A program made the translations under genes and the position numbers. A stretch of DNA of 64,000 nt from Glandiceps talaboti (taxonomy: Eukaryota > Hemichordata > Enteropneusta > Spengelidae). Positions 27,123 through 41,432 of the stretch are shown here, one piece after another. Position 1 is the stretch's first letter. The number at the start of each line of letters is the position of its first letter. Location of the stretch: assembly GCF_964340395.1 (NCBI RefSeq), contig NC_135560.1, forward strand, positions 19,073,098-19,137,097, written 5' to 3'. The notes beneath the pieces were generated by a model, which saw only the letters and a program-made list of their open reading frames with translations, was not told where the DNA came from and ran no database searches.

Positions 27123-27801
27123 GCATTGACCCCTTGGGACACAATTATACTAGAGTTGACATCGCCGGAATGACGATGCTGCAATATTGGTAGAGAGTGG
27201 ACCCCTTGGGACACAAGTATACTGGGACTGACATCACCGGAATGATGCTACTGCCATTGGTAGAGAGTGGACCCCTTGGATACGAGTATATTGGGGTTGA
27301 TATCACCGGAATGATGTTACTGCCATTGGTAAAGAGTGGAACCCTTGGATACGAGTATATTGGGGTTGATATCACCGGAATGATGTTACTGCCATTGGTA
27401 GAGAGTGGACCCTTGGATACGAGTATATTGGGGTTGATATCACCGGAATGATGTTACTGCCATTGGTAGAGAGTGGACCCCTTGGATACGAGTATATTGG
27501 GGTTGATATCACCGGAATGATGTTACTGCCATTGGTAGAGAGTGGACCCCTTGGATACGAGTATATTGGGGTTGATATCACCGGAATGATGTTACTGCCA
27601 TTGGTAGAGAGTGGAACCCTTGGATACGAGTATATTGGGGTTGATATCACCGGAATGATGTTACTGCCATTGGTAGAGAGTGGACCCCTTGGATACGAGT
27701 ATATTGGGGTTGATATCACCGGAATGATGTTACTGCCATTGGTAGAGAGTGGACCCCTTGGATACGAGTATATTGGGGTTGATATCACCGGAAAGATGTT
27801 A
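27123..27801. repeat. Minisatellite of 69-bp units, about 10 copies
   Basis: The unit is roughly GGAATGATGTTACTGCCATT + GGTAGAGAGTGGACCCCTTG + GATACGAGTATATTGGGGTT + GATATCACC. 69 bp is 23 codons, so both strands show long repeat ORFs. The left-most units are the most diverged. The array resumes for one unit at 28,779-28,853, beyond an inserted LINE. Confidence 0.96.
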
Positions 27802-28778
27802 TTTTTTAAAGATTTGTACAAACTTGGCTTTAAATATATTGGTCACCTATTTGATACCAATGGTACCATTCTAAAATGGGAGCGTGTTGTTCAGAAGGGT
27901 GCTGCAAATAAGGATTTTCTTAGATGGTATGCTTTGATCTCTGCATTGCCAGCTGCCTGGAAACAAAATGTTGATATGTCAACATTTACAGTAGATCAGG
28001 ATGAGGGTATGCTTGGCATTTTATTCAAAGAATATGTCAGAAGCACTCATTATCATATTAACCATTGCACCACAAAGCGTATCACAGCTGGTACTGTTAA
28101 GCATTACTTTATTTCTCCTCGGTCAGAAATATTTTTCATAACCACGTTGAACAGTCTTATTCAGGAGTGGGAATATATTTACCAGTCACCTTTACAGTTA
28201 ACCTTAGATACAAAATGGCGTGAATTCCAGTGGAAGCTGACACACAAGTTCACAACATTCTAGTAACAAATGTTTCCCTTTATAAAATGACACCACCCAG
28301 AGTTCCCTCAAGTGCTTGCACGTTTTGTGCAGACAATGAGGAAACTCTTATTCATCTCCTTTTTCACTGAAAAAATTTAGTGATACATTCGGAAGAGGCC
28401 TGGGCTTCCAGACTCCGCTGAATCCAGAGACTGTTTTGCTTGGAAATTCACAGTTTCCGAAAATTGTCAACCTCCTACTACTAGTTGCAAAGAGATATAT
28501 TTATACTTTGAGATGTAATAAAAAGGAGCTTCACTTTGCAAACTTTATGAATTATGTCCAGCATGTGCAGAAGACAGAATTCTTCAGGAAAAACAAACTT
28601 GATAACCACATAAAAAAATGGGGAAAATATTTACAACTAACTGGTCCACAACCATGACTTATTTTCAATACATTGATCATATTGTAATGTTTCTTTGTTG
28701 ATTTTTCTGACAGTTGTGTAATGTAACCTTTTCTTCTCCTTTTTGGGACTCGAATAAAAAGTTTATAAACACACAAAA
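27802..28778 (+). mobile_element. 5'-truncated L1/Tx1-like LINE, ORF2 C-terminal part (pseudogene)
   Basis: The translated sequence resembles the region after the reverse transcriptase of L1/Tx1-type LINE ORF2. It has FLRWYALISALPAAWK, then a zinc-knuckle-like CTFCADNEETLIHLLFH, then a conserved tail (LLLVAKRYIYTLRC...KLDNHIKKW). It is broken: a frameshift lies near 28,250, and a TGA stands where the last zinc-knuckle cysteine is expected. A short A-rich tail ends the element. The 10-bp sequence AAAGATGTTA flanks it on both sides (27,792-27,801 and 28,779-28,788), a likely target-site duplication. Confidence 0.85.
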
Positions 28779-28853
28779 AAAGATGTTACTGCCATTCGTA
28801 GAGAGTGGACCAAGGATAGATACTAGTATACTGGGATTGAAATCACCGGAATG
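28779..28853. repeat. Orphan unit of the 69-bp minisatellite, right of the LINE
   Basis: One diverged copy of the 69-bp unit resumes immediately after the LINE tail, showing that the LINE inserted into the array. Confidence 0.9.
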
Positions 28854-29752
28854 TTAATATGGCGACCAATATATGACATTAGTGACAAGTTATCTTTCAA
28901 GATCCACACACGTGGTTGTGTTATCACTGAATCGAATTTACCCTACCAATGATTCTGACAAACATAACGTCAATGCATGAAATATCAGTCTGAACAGAGA
29001 TGACTCGATCAAAGTTAAATGATGTGTTGTTTTACAGGTGATTGCCAGATGTCAATTGTCAACAACTGTCTACTCTGTCGAAAGTTATCATTTATTTGGG
29101 GGAAAATAACAAAATTGTTTATTTCTTACTATACATGTATATTACTAATCGAATTCTATTCATTCAAAATAAAGCTGCAGCTTGTTAATTTCTTGATGTT
29201 AAAATTAACAACTGAGGTTTCTTGCAATTCATTGCTGTGGGCTAGAATCTCTCTTATAGGTTGTCACAACCTTATCTGTCGATATCATATTTCTAGTTTT
29301 GAACGATCATGACGACAATAAATGCCATTAATCGTCAATTTAGCATGGCTTGTAGGAAATCTGTGTGCCGTGGGCACGATACTTATCTTGTTTCGCGGCG
29401 TTAAGTAATTACTATATCAACGGATGCAACATAGTATTCTCGAAGACTGTCGTCAAAATCTGGGGTGCACCTGGCGATTTCATGTGGTATCCATGGCAAC
29501 TGAGACCACATGATGCTTACAGCATTCTCTGTTCGATTCTGCATAATCGGCACTATTGAGTTTTGAGCAAATGTGAGTAGAAATCGTGTATTATTTTGTT
29601 TGTGTAAGTGTTCAATTGAAAGCAAACTATATGGTATTACTAAAAATCTATTTCAAAAGGGGCGTCAAAAAACTCACAACAACATCGCTGAAAACAACGT
29701 ATATCGCCTTTAATGACATATTTTACCAAAATTTGGGTTGTATACTACTAAT
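28854..29752. other. Stretch with ambiguous short ORFs
   Basis: Around 29,400-29,625 both strands are open for 60-75 codons. Neither product resembles a known family and splice sites are weak. Nothing is called. Confidence 0.35.
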
Positions 29753-29998
29753 GGGTTGTCGGTGGTCGAGTGGTTAAACCATGTGCCTCATACCACTGCG
29801 GTCGGGGTTTGAACCCATTCAGGGTTTGATTCAATTTACCACTCTGAAAGTAAGACGAGTGTCGTTCAGTTTGACTCTACCGAACAACGCAGGTTTTCCC
29901 AAAACTCCGGTTTTGTCCTGCATATATAACACTGAACTCATGAGGGATGACCGTCACGGGAGACAAGTGTTTATATACTTAAATAACTATAAATAACA
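29753..29998 (+). mobile_element. tRNA-derived SINE (copy 1)
   Basis: The head carries RNA polymerase III promoter elements: A box TGGTCGAGTGG and B box GGTTTGAACCC. The body shares blocks with the inverse-strand copy at 51,575-51,846: CAGTTTGAC-CTCTAC-GAACAAC, GGTTTTCCCAA and TCCTGC. The tail is AT-rich. The head is tRNA-like but lacks a foldable full tRNA, so this is a SINE and not a tRNA gene. Confidence 0.8.
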
Positions 29999-33062
<3,064 letters not shown>

Positions 33063-33129
33063 ATACATGTATGTATGTATGTATGTATGTATGTATGTAT
33101 GTATGTATGTATGTATGTATGTATGTATG
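33063..33129. repeat. (TATG)n microsatellite
   Basis: A TATG tetranucleotide array of about 66 bp. Confidence 0.95.
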
Positions 33130-33950
33130 GGTAACACTCAACGAAAATTTGTTTACACTTGGCAGTACAGTAAAAGCACTGTATGGGGTTGTCAACCTTA
33201 GACAGCACAACTTAAATAATCCAATTCTTGTTCTACCGTGCACGTACGTCGTTATGTTATATACTTTAAGTTTGACTTTGTGACCTGTTTTACCCTCTTG
33301 AAATTCCTTCCAAAGTTGTTTTCCTCTTCTGTACAGCAGCGTAGTTTTCTAAATAAAACGTTCTTGTGTTACACGTATTTGGAAGTCAGGAATAACCATA
33401 GTGACGGGATACACATTATTTTCCGTATTATTCCGAACGGGATAAACGATTTTAGAATCGAATTGTTGGCAATTATCAATGGTTTTAAAACGTGTATCTC
33501 AGTGGTTATTCCCGTCTGAAATACGAAACACAGAACTCTTCAAATGCATATACTGTAAAATTGCCCTGTGCAACCTATGGGCGACCCTTGACTGTAGGTC
33601 TTTGGATAGAAAGTGTGGTTTCCATATGTGTAATGTCGTAGTTATGTACGCCAGATCTAGCGTTCAAAGGTCATTTATCCCGCTATCCCCAAATTATCCC
33701 AAACAAGGTAAGCGCGTGTCAAGGCGATTATTCTAACTGTGATATTACTCTAAAGTAATCATTCCTTGTAACGATGGCATTCCATTCACACAGCTTAGTA
33801 GACATTTCACAGATTACTTTCTCCCGTACTTTTGTTGTGTAAGTACAATGTAAAAGTGATCGAAAGTAAACATACAACTCGATAGCAAATAGGTATACGT
33901 ACCTGTGTTCACAGAGCGTGTAGGTTGTTTACCAGGGTTGTTGGTTGGTT
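33130..33950. other. Gene-free stretch with short ORFs on both strands
   Basis: Two plus-strand ORFs of 85-93 codons (33,238-33,736) resemble no family I know. Confidence 0.35.
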
Positions 33951-33981
33951 GTGAGTGAGTGAGTGAGTGAGTGAGTGAGTG
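33951..33981. repeat. (GAGT)n microsatellite
   Basis: About seven GAGT tetranucleotides. Confidence 0.9.
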
Positions 33982-35168
33982 AAGCTTGAAGTGAGTCTAC
34001 TAGTCACGTCACAGATTTTACTTGACCAGACTAACACGTACAGAAGTTACTATTGTATAAAATAACAAAATGCATATAAATCATTTTTGTAATCACACCG
34101 CCTTGTTGATTTGGTTATGTGTGTTCATTTACCTTGACCAGATTTGTAATTCACACATGGCAGAATCCCTCCGTGATGTCGGCGTCACCCGCCATATATC
34201 GCTTCGCTATTCTTACAAGCAATTACCTTATGTGTAAGTAGTTGACAAGTTCTCTATTCAACGATGACTTGCGAAGCTCTCGTTGCTTGGTTGCATACAG
34301 GGTGTTGTGTACAGACACGGCAGTACTTGACAAAGGTTGTCAACATCACTGAACTCGTCAACCAGTCATACTTCCCGGACTTCTTGAAATTATGACGTAA
34401 AAAGAAGAGTGGTACTCATATCGATGAGGGCGCAAGTTCGTACGTAAAACAAACTTTGCAAAAATATTAAGCTTTAAAAGAAATATATCTAGCTCCTGTT
34501 TTCAAATATAAACGAGCTAAGGGTAGATAAAAGCTGGATATCTATTTTCAAGAACAACGTGTCCTTTCACAGTTATATGTAACTACTTATAATATATATA
34601 TATGATAATAATAGTAATAATATATATATATTATATATAACACTGGTTATAGACCCGACTATATATCAAGTCAATAAAAACGATAATTTCTACAGATCCG
34701 TAAGGACAGATAATATTATTGTAGACGTATCATGCTTATCATTAATTCATTTATTCAACCCGGGAGTATACAAGCAAAGCATATTGTGAGCGATGCATGA
34801 CTTACATCCTCGTATATAGAACATCAGTATGAATTAATTCCCTCATTCGACAACACCCTCCCCTATCCCAACTGGTCGATGACCCCCTCTTCCTGTCCCC
34901 TCCGCCCCTTGGAGCAATTAATACGTGTATTATCATTAGAATTGTCTAAAGTTGTATGTAAAATGTAATGACATTGTATTAGTAAAGAAGTGTCTATTAT
35001 TTACAAAACAGTCTATTAGCACGTTAAATGTTCTCTGTAATCTTGGTAAGACCCAAAGAAAATACTGAAAGCAAAAATAAATAGATTGTTGTTTTGTGTC
35101 ATGTTGATTCAACGGATTCGACGGTAGCAACAAATAATGTTCATTGATACAATTGACTTGGTCTACCT
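33982..35168. other. No gene called; locally CpG-richer patch at 34.15-34.45 kb
   Basis: The patch at 34,150-34,450 has more CpG than its surroundings and a short plus-strand ORF (44 codons, 34,264-34,398). The minus strand is also open there. It could be a promoter or an exon, but the sequence does not decide. Near 34,588-34,640 is a short AT-rich palindromic tract. Confidence 0.3.
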
Positions 35169-35180
35169 GTGTGTGTGTGT

Positions 35181-35267
<87 letters not shown>
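35169..35267. repeat. (GT)n microsatellite
   Basis: About 95 bp of GT with one GA interruption. Confidence 0.95.
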
Positions 35268-35269
<2 letters not shown>

Positions 35270-36171
35270 GTCGAATATTGACTATTCCCCTTATCCAACT
35301 GCTTTCTCCCTGACTATTCCTTATTGTTTTTTTTTCCAAACTCTTACTCACCATTCCGGATATTTGTTGACTGTTGACTGTACACTTACTAATAATATAA
35401 AGCCACATCTTCTAATTAATACTGGAAACATAGTTACTAACCCGACTATTAGGTACTCAAGATATTCACCTTACTAATATGCTGTTACTATAAATCTTCG
35501 TGGCAACAGATTGGTTAGGACCCGGATGTATATTTTAATATATTATCGTGTTCGGGGCATTATAATGTGTTTTACTTCATTGTGTAACTTTATATCAGTA
35601 GGCACGTTGCTTTAGGCAAACAACAAAATAGCATAAAATTATGACGATTTCAGAGTCTGATATATTACCATATTAAGCTCGGAGATATATTTTATACTAT
35701 ATCGCCCACTGACAATAAAGTCCTCCTTCGGAGATTCATTTCTAGTAGAGAAATATTAATTCTGAATACTGATAAAAAATTGATTTCCAAATATCAATAT
35801 TATACATGCAATCGGTCGTGAAGTTCTTATTCGTGTATGAAGGACTTGGAGATAACACGTGTCTTTGACATGAATTGTACAACAAGTCGGTAGCATTTTG
35901 ATGTGCCCTTCTTTAAAAACTACCCTGTCCATTTTATTTATGGAGACAATAAAGAGTGATGAGTACAGACTTCGACATTATCTCAAGTCTTTGTAGTGTT
36001 ATCCTATTATTGTCCTTATCCACGATGTAGATGTCAAAGCTTTTTGTTCAGATCTGTTTTTAACCTTTTTTGCGTTCTTGTTTCGTCTTAATTTAAAATT
36101 GTACAGAATTATTTCTTCTCATCTGCAATTGGCTGCTTTATTACGGCGCTGTTGATGATTGAAAATAAGCG
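35268..36171. other. Gene-free stretch
   Basis: No supported gene. Confidence 0.45.
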
Positions 36172-36193
36172 AATAAATAAATGAATGAATGAA

Positions 36194-36280
<87 letters not shown>

Positions 36281-36285
36281 ATTTA
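36172..36285. repeat. (AAAT)n microsatellite
   Basis: An AAAT tetranucleotide array of about 110 bp. Confidence 0.95.
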
Positions 36286-38318
36286 AAATTTAAAAATTAA
36301 AAAATAAATATCTAATTATACACATCGACCCACTACTTGCACTGGTAAATTTGAAACATTTTCCATTTTTGTACGTGTAATGTGTTCTACTTGTTCATGC
36401 TTAGAACATTACAGTGACAGCCTGTAATTATAATCATCAACATTATTTACTAAACTATGACGTATATATAATATATAAATATCTAGATATCTATCAATCT
36501 TGTCAAACTTTAATGTATTTAGGGTGTTTTCCTTCATTTCAGTCAAGAAAACCTAAAACCAAGTTAGTGTTGTTATATGGGCTAGCAGATAATGATTCAA
36601 ACGTGCAACAGTTTCTGCTCATTCTCACTGTCCCTCGATTTCTATCTTACAAAAGACCAGATTATCGCTATTATTACATATTGTTCCCTGTGGAGTTCAT
36701 AATTTACACATGATTTTAGACTCTATATAAGTTCTACCTAATTGGCTACTTTTAGATTCGGGACAATAACTTCATTGCAATGACTGTATATGTAAAACTG
36801 TTTGGTTCCTTGTTATAGTTGACATGCTGCTGTTTAGAGTTGATAGATCAACCATTTATACCACTGTATTCAAAGGTTTGTGTTGTATGTGTAGTGTACA
36901 ATTCTAGTTATTTTACCTGGTTGAACAATCTTCCGAGTCGCTGATTGAAATCAGTGAGTGGACACTGTTCTCTCCAAAAATAGCTTATTTCATAGGTCGG
37001 CTATATCATGTATCTTAGATGAGTGTAGCTGAAAAATGAAAATTTCATCCATAATTATATAAAATGTGAAAATGTAGATCAAATAACAGATTTCAACTTC
37101 CGTATTAAAGGACATATGCAAGCTTTTCAATTAGTTCTTACATGTATTATCAGATTGTGAATTCTAAGCTTCCATATATTGTATATCCCTTCATTAGTAG
37201 ATTTCATCAATATTTTTTCAAAACTACACCAACAAACTTATACAACATATGGTCTTTGTTATCCTCGGGGTATGTACATAATTGTATGATATTTGATGCT
37301 TACAATTTTTAGATTTTGCCCGATTACGAAACATAATCAGTTATGCAAATGACTCATAACAGTTGACAGTCATATCAGTAAAGGATTATCGGCAATTTTA
37401 TATAATTGGAAGGTTGCGTTCTTAACATATTGCCTAACTACCGAGAATCAAGAATTATGTATATTATGTATATTATGTATATTACTCACTAAAGTTAAAA
37501 GTTACATGATATTTGCACGTTCTTATCTCCAAAGTATGTACCAAATCATTTTAAATCTGAAGCGTGCATTCTTAAGATAAATACTACTTGACGATGATCA
37601 GTAATTATTCAGACTGTGAAATAAAATAAAATATAATGAATACAATCTTTAAATTCAATTTTATGGAATATACGCTATACGTATATGATGCCATGGGAGT
37701 GTCCCTTGCATTTTGCAGAACTCTCTTTTGATTTCAAAATCCCAAAACTCGAGTGTATGAAAATAGTCCATTAAGAAATGAGATCTCAGCTCATGAAATA
37801 TAAATGACGTCGTCCACTTTCTCCAGAACCTAAGTGTCGACAGTTTAATACCAAATATCATCAATACGTTTTCTGATACTGCCATCAGGAAGTCACGAAG
37901 TCAATTTCACGAAATTTTGCCCAGAGTGATATTCTTTTCTGACACAAGAGTCTTCGAAACATAACGATTCACCCATTTCCATGGTGACGACTTCTCGTAA
38001 TAGATCAAGAATGACTGTTTGTATATTATGCCTGAACTAATGTTGATATATGCCTGAAATAATTGCGTAACATTGGAAACAAGAGACTCATAGATATACT
38101 CATGTATGTGTTGCTATGGTAACATTATTGCAACATTATATGGTGAGCAATGACTGAATCCATGGAATGCAAGAAATGATATCAAGACGTATTGTGTCCT
38201 CAAATTAAGATAAAATAATGTGAACCCCACCCACCCCGTCAAATTGAATAGTAAATTAACGCTTGAATGTGCGGAGGATGAACTGATTGTGTTCAGGTAC
38301 AAAGATAATGTACTACGC
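36286..38318. other. Gene-free stretch
   Basis: AT-rich, with no supported gene. A TATGTATAT motif is triplicated near 37,455-37,485. Confidence 0.45.
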
Positions 38319-38391
38319 ATGTATGTATGTATGTATGTATGTATGTATGTATGTATGTATGTATGTATGTATGTATGTATGTATGTATGTA

Positions 38392-38438
<47 letters not shown>

Positions 38439-38471
38439 ATGTATGTATGTATGTATGTATGCCTGTATGTG
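38319..38471. repeat. (TATG)n/(TG)n microsatellite
   Basis: TATG array with a central TG tract. Confidence 0.95.
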
Positions 38472-39639
38472 TTTGCCGTGTCATCGTTTTCCAAAAAAAA
38501 CGACTTGCTCAATTCAAGCTACCAAACAATTGATGAATATTAATAAAGTATTTGCATAAATAAAGATTTTGGGTAATTAGACAATGCGTGCCTAAGATTA
38601 CATACAATTTCGAACATTCATTGATAGTAACAGAGCACATGTGTTGTATAAAGCCAAGAAACACCAAATTTAATCTCTTGTTCGCCTCTATTATTCGTTC
38701 AGTTGTACACCATTGCGTGGCCTCATGGAACTTAGCAGACATGAATTTGGATCAGATGAATATTGAATATTCACGACTCCTAAGTGCTTATTACCTTCAG
38801 ATAAAAAATACCACGAATATGCATTGTTCATCAAATACTATTCACGTCTGCTAAGACCAATGGGGCAATGGTGTAACTGAAAGCACAACCGAGGTGAAAA
38901 AGATTTTCATTTGGTATGTCTTGGCAACCAATCGAAATTTATATTATTTGATATCATGGCGTGGCGTTCCCCTTTTACCGAAGGATGTTATATAGAAACA
39001 CTGGCCTTTAACTACTCATCCCCACAAAGGATTGTGTGATTCTAGTACGTAAGTTAGACAGCATCTTTTAGAATATTGGATTATAGTTGACTACGAAGTA
39101 TTGGCTGAATTGTAACTAATTGGAGGTGATATTTCTTTGTAAAGAACCCAAAGTGTCCGATGTTCGAATTCCATTCCATTGAAGTTGTAGTAACTTAGCA
39201 AGTCATATTCGTGCTATTCGAGTTTTTAACATTTACATAGTACACGTTTTCTAGTAATTCATGTAGATTGGTTTACTAATTAACAATACCGTACTCTGTA
39301 TTGATGACAGGAATTTTACATTAATAGTATAGCCACGCGATACAGACATTCAGCCCTGAAGTGAATTCTTGATAGTTTAAACGCGATCCTTGTAATTTGT
39401 AAATCAAATAAACGACGTTGCGTGCAAAATACACCAGGGACCGTTCCGTTGAATACACAATCCCCAGGTGCTGGAAGTTAGGCTTGTTTTTTTTTCAAGT
39501 TTTGTAAAAAATAAAGTTTTTATTTTTCACTATCTATGTGTTTTAATTGCAGAAGCACATATAGTTGTCTTAGGAACCATGTCAACATTACACAAATTCA
39601 CAATTTGTTGACAGTCAACTCAGCTGTATATTTAGGGAA
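38472..39639. other. Gene-free stretch
   Basis: No supported gene. Confidence 0.45.
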
Positions 39640-39812
39640 CTGGTAGGATAGCGCTAATGGTGGTTGTAATGGATTGTATGCTTACAGGGAGATGAGAAGT
39701 GCAAAGGGACGTCGTGTCGTTATAGGTCCGTACCAGCTATAGTAATTATAAGTGCTTTGAGCAGTCTGTGAGAAAGCGCTATAAGAAAGCTAACATTATA
39801 AATATTAATATT
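39640..39812 (+). mobile_element. SINE-like relic with a TGCTTTGAGCA-type tail (copy 2)
   Basis: Second copy of the element at 22,610-22,812, aligning across TGTAATGGATTGTATGCTTA, AAAGGGACGTCGTGTCG, ATAGGTCCG, TGCTTTGAGCA, GAAAGCGCTATAA and the ATTAATATT tail. Confidence 0.65.
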
Positions 39813-40861
39813 GATTGGTCTAGACTATTAATTGTTTACACACTGCGGAGTGACCAGCTCCCTATGAACATCTCATAATATATACAATTTGTTGGCAAAC
39901 GTATAATGGTTCAAGCATTTATTCATTTTGTTTACACAGGGACATCAAGCCTGTGTACACAGTACCATCAGCGATTAATAAAGGTAATTCAATTAATTAA
40001 CGTCTACAGTATAAGTTTGGTATATTTTTCATCGGGCAAAAATTGGACGAAAAGGAGAGAAAATTAAAATTATTAAAGGCTTTACCTGAGAAGCATTTCG
40101 TTTTTTTGAATCGATCAAGAAATTCCAGCACGTTAAAGAATTTCCTGTTTTTAAAAAGTGCAAATTTAATTAAACGCTTGACACTATGGATAAAGATAGC
40201 AACCTTGAACACATCTATTAATTTGCATATCACAGCTGCACTTGAAACATCTTTTCTCCATATCCCACTTAGCCGTGTACTCTACTGAAGAAAGTAATGT
40301 TATATCGAACAACCTTTACGATTCTTTCAGAACTAAAACATGAACCTAGGTTCACGATGTGATGCCAATGATAACCAAATTGAATAAAATGACAAGAATT
40401 TTAAACATCACCTTTCTCAGCTGGAAAACGTAGATGGTTCATTTAAAGCTGCTGACGTCATAAGAGGGAATCTTTATCTCCAACACTATTGACTCCACTA
40501 TAGTGCACTAAATTCAATTTTGCACTCTTACATTTCCTTTGTCTGTAACACCTGACCTTTCACCTCTGATGATCAGTCTTCGGTAATGAAATACGTTGTC
40601 CTACAACACATGATAGGGAGATACACTTTCTACAATCAAAGATATTTGTTTACATTCAGCAATAAATTAAACTATACATAAAATAGTACATTTATTTACT
40701 AATAATATAATGCGTCTATAGATAGCATACGAAGTTATGGTACTAAATAACAATCACGAATAAAATTGTAAGAAGACTTCAAAGAATTGATGGGTTACCT
40801 TTCTTGGAAAATGCACACGGATAATCCCTCAGGGTATGTAATGTTTTACTTTCCTGATCTT

Positions 40862-40864
<3 letters not shown>
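39813..40864. other. Gene-free stretch
   Basis: No supported gene. It includes one palindromic CRE octamer at 40,453-40,460. Confidence 0.45.
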
Positions 40865-40933
<69 letters not shown>

Positions 40934-40961
40934 TACATACATACATACATACATACATACA
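40865..40961. repeat. (CA)n/(CATA)n microsatellite
   Basis: A CA tract followed by a CATA array. Confidence 0.95.
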
Positions 40962-41287
40962 GTAAACACCTTTTCCTCACAACACATTTACTCTTAGCAT
41001 AAAAGTATTTCTACATGATAATCGCTTTGGGTTTATTTGGGCTTGAGGGTTGGAATGAAGCGTGTAGTTTTAGAGCACGGTTTAATTAAAAAGATTTGAT
41101 ATCATATTTGACATTCACTCATGTATGAATACAAAAACACCTAAAAACTAAAATACGGGTTACCGGACAAATTAAAAGCGAACGGATTCAACTCATCGTC
41201 ACTGGCACATTGTACGAATTTGATAAAAAATTGCCAAAACACAGACAGGAAGCAGACACAACAATACAAATGTCGTAGGTACATTAC

Positions 41288-41432
41288 CTGAAATACGAGT
41301 AGAACAATGTACATTGAGACGCTGGCGTTGATGATCTCCCGTTAAAGGTTCTCTTGGCACGGTAAAGTGGTCTTTCGTAAGTCATCAGTTGATTGATCTC
41401 ATCGACTTCCTCCTCCAGTTGTCGACAGTTGA
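41288..41432 (-). CDS. Candidate exon: coiled coil plus furin-like site
   Basis: The minus-strand segment lies between an acceptor (GTGTCATCAG) and a donor (GTAATG). It encodes NCRQLEEEVDEINQLMTYER, then PLYRAKR and about 22 more residues. The acidic heptad-like start suggests a coiled coil, and R-A-K-R fits the furin consensus. Such a stalk would suit a type II membrane collagen-like protein or ligand, which is why I tentatively link it to the exons at 24.3-25.9 kb on the same strand. The link is inference: the intervening exons were not found, the distance is 15 kb, and no transmembrane exon was located upstream. Confidence 0.3.

Noticed and set aside
29755-29825. A tRNA gene
   Set aside because: A and B boxes are present, but the flanks do not form an acceptor stem and a homologous SINE copy exists on the other strand at 51.8 kb. 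It is a tRNA-derived SINE head.
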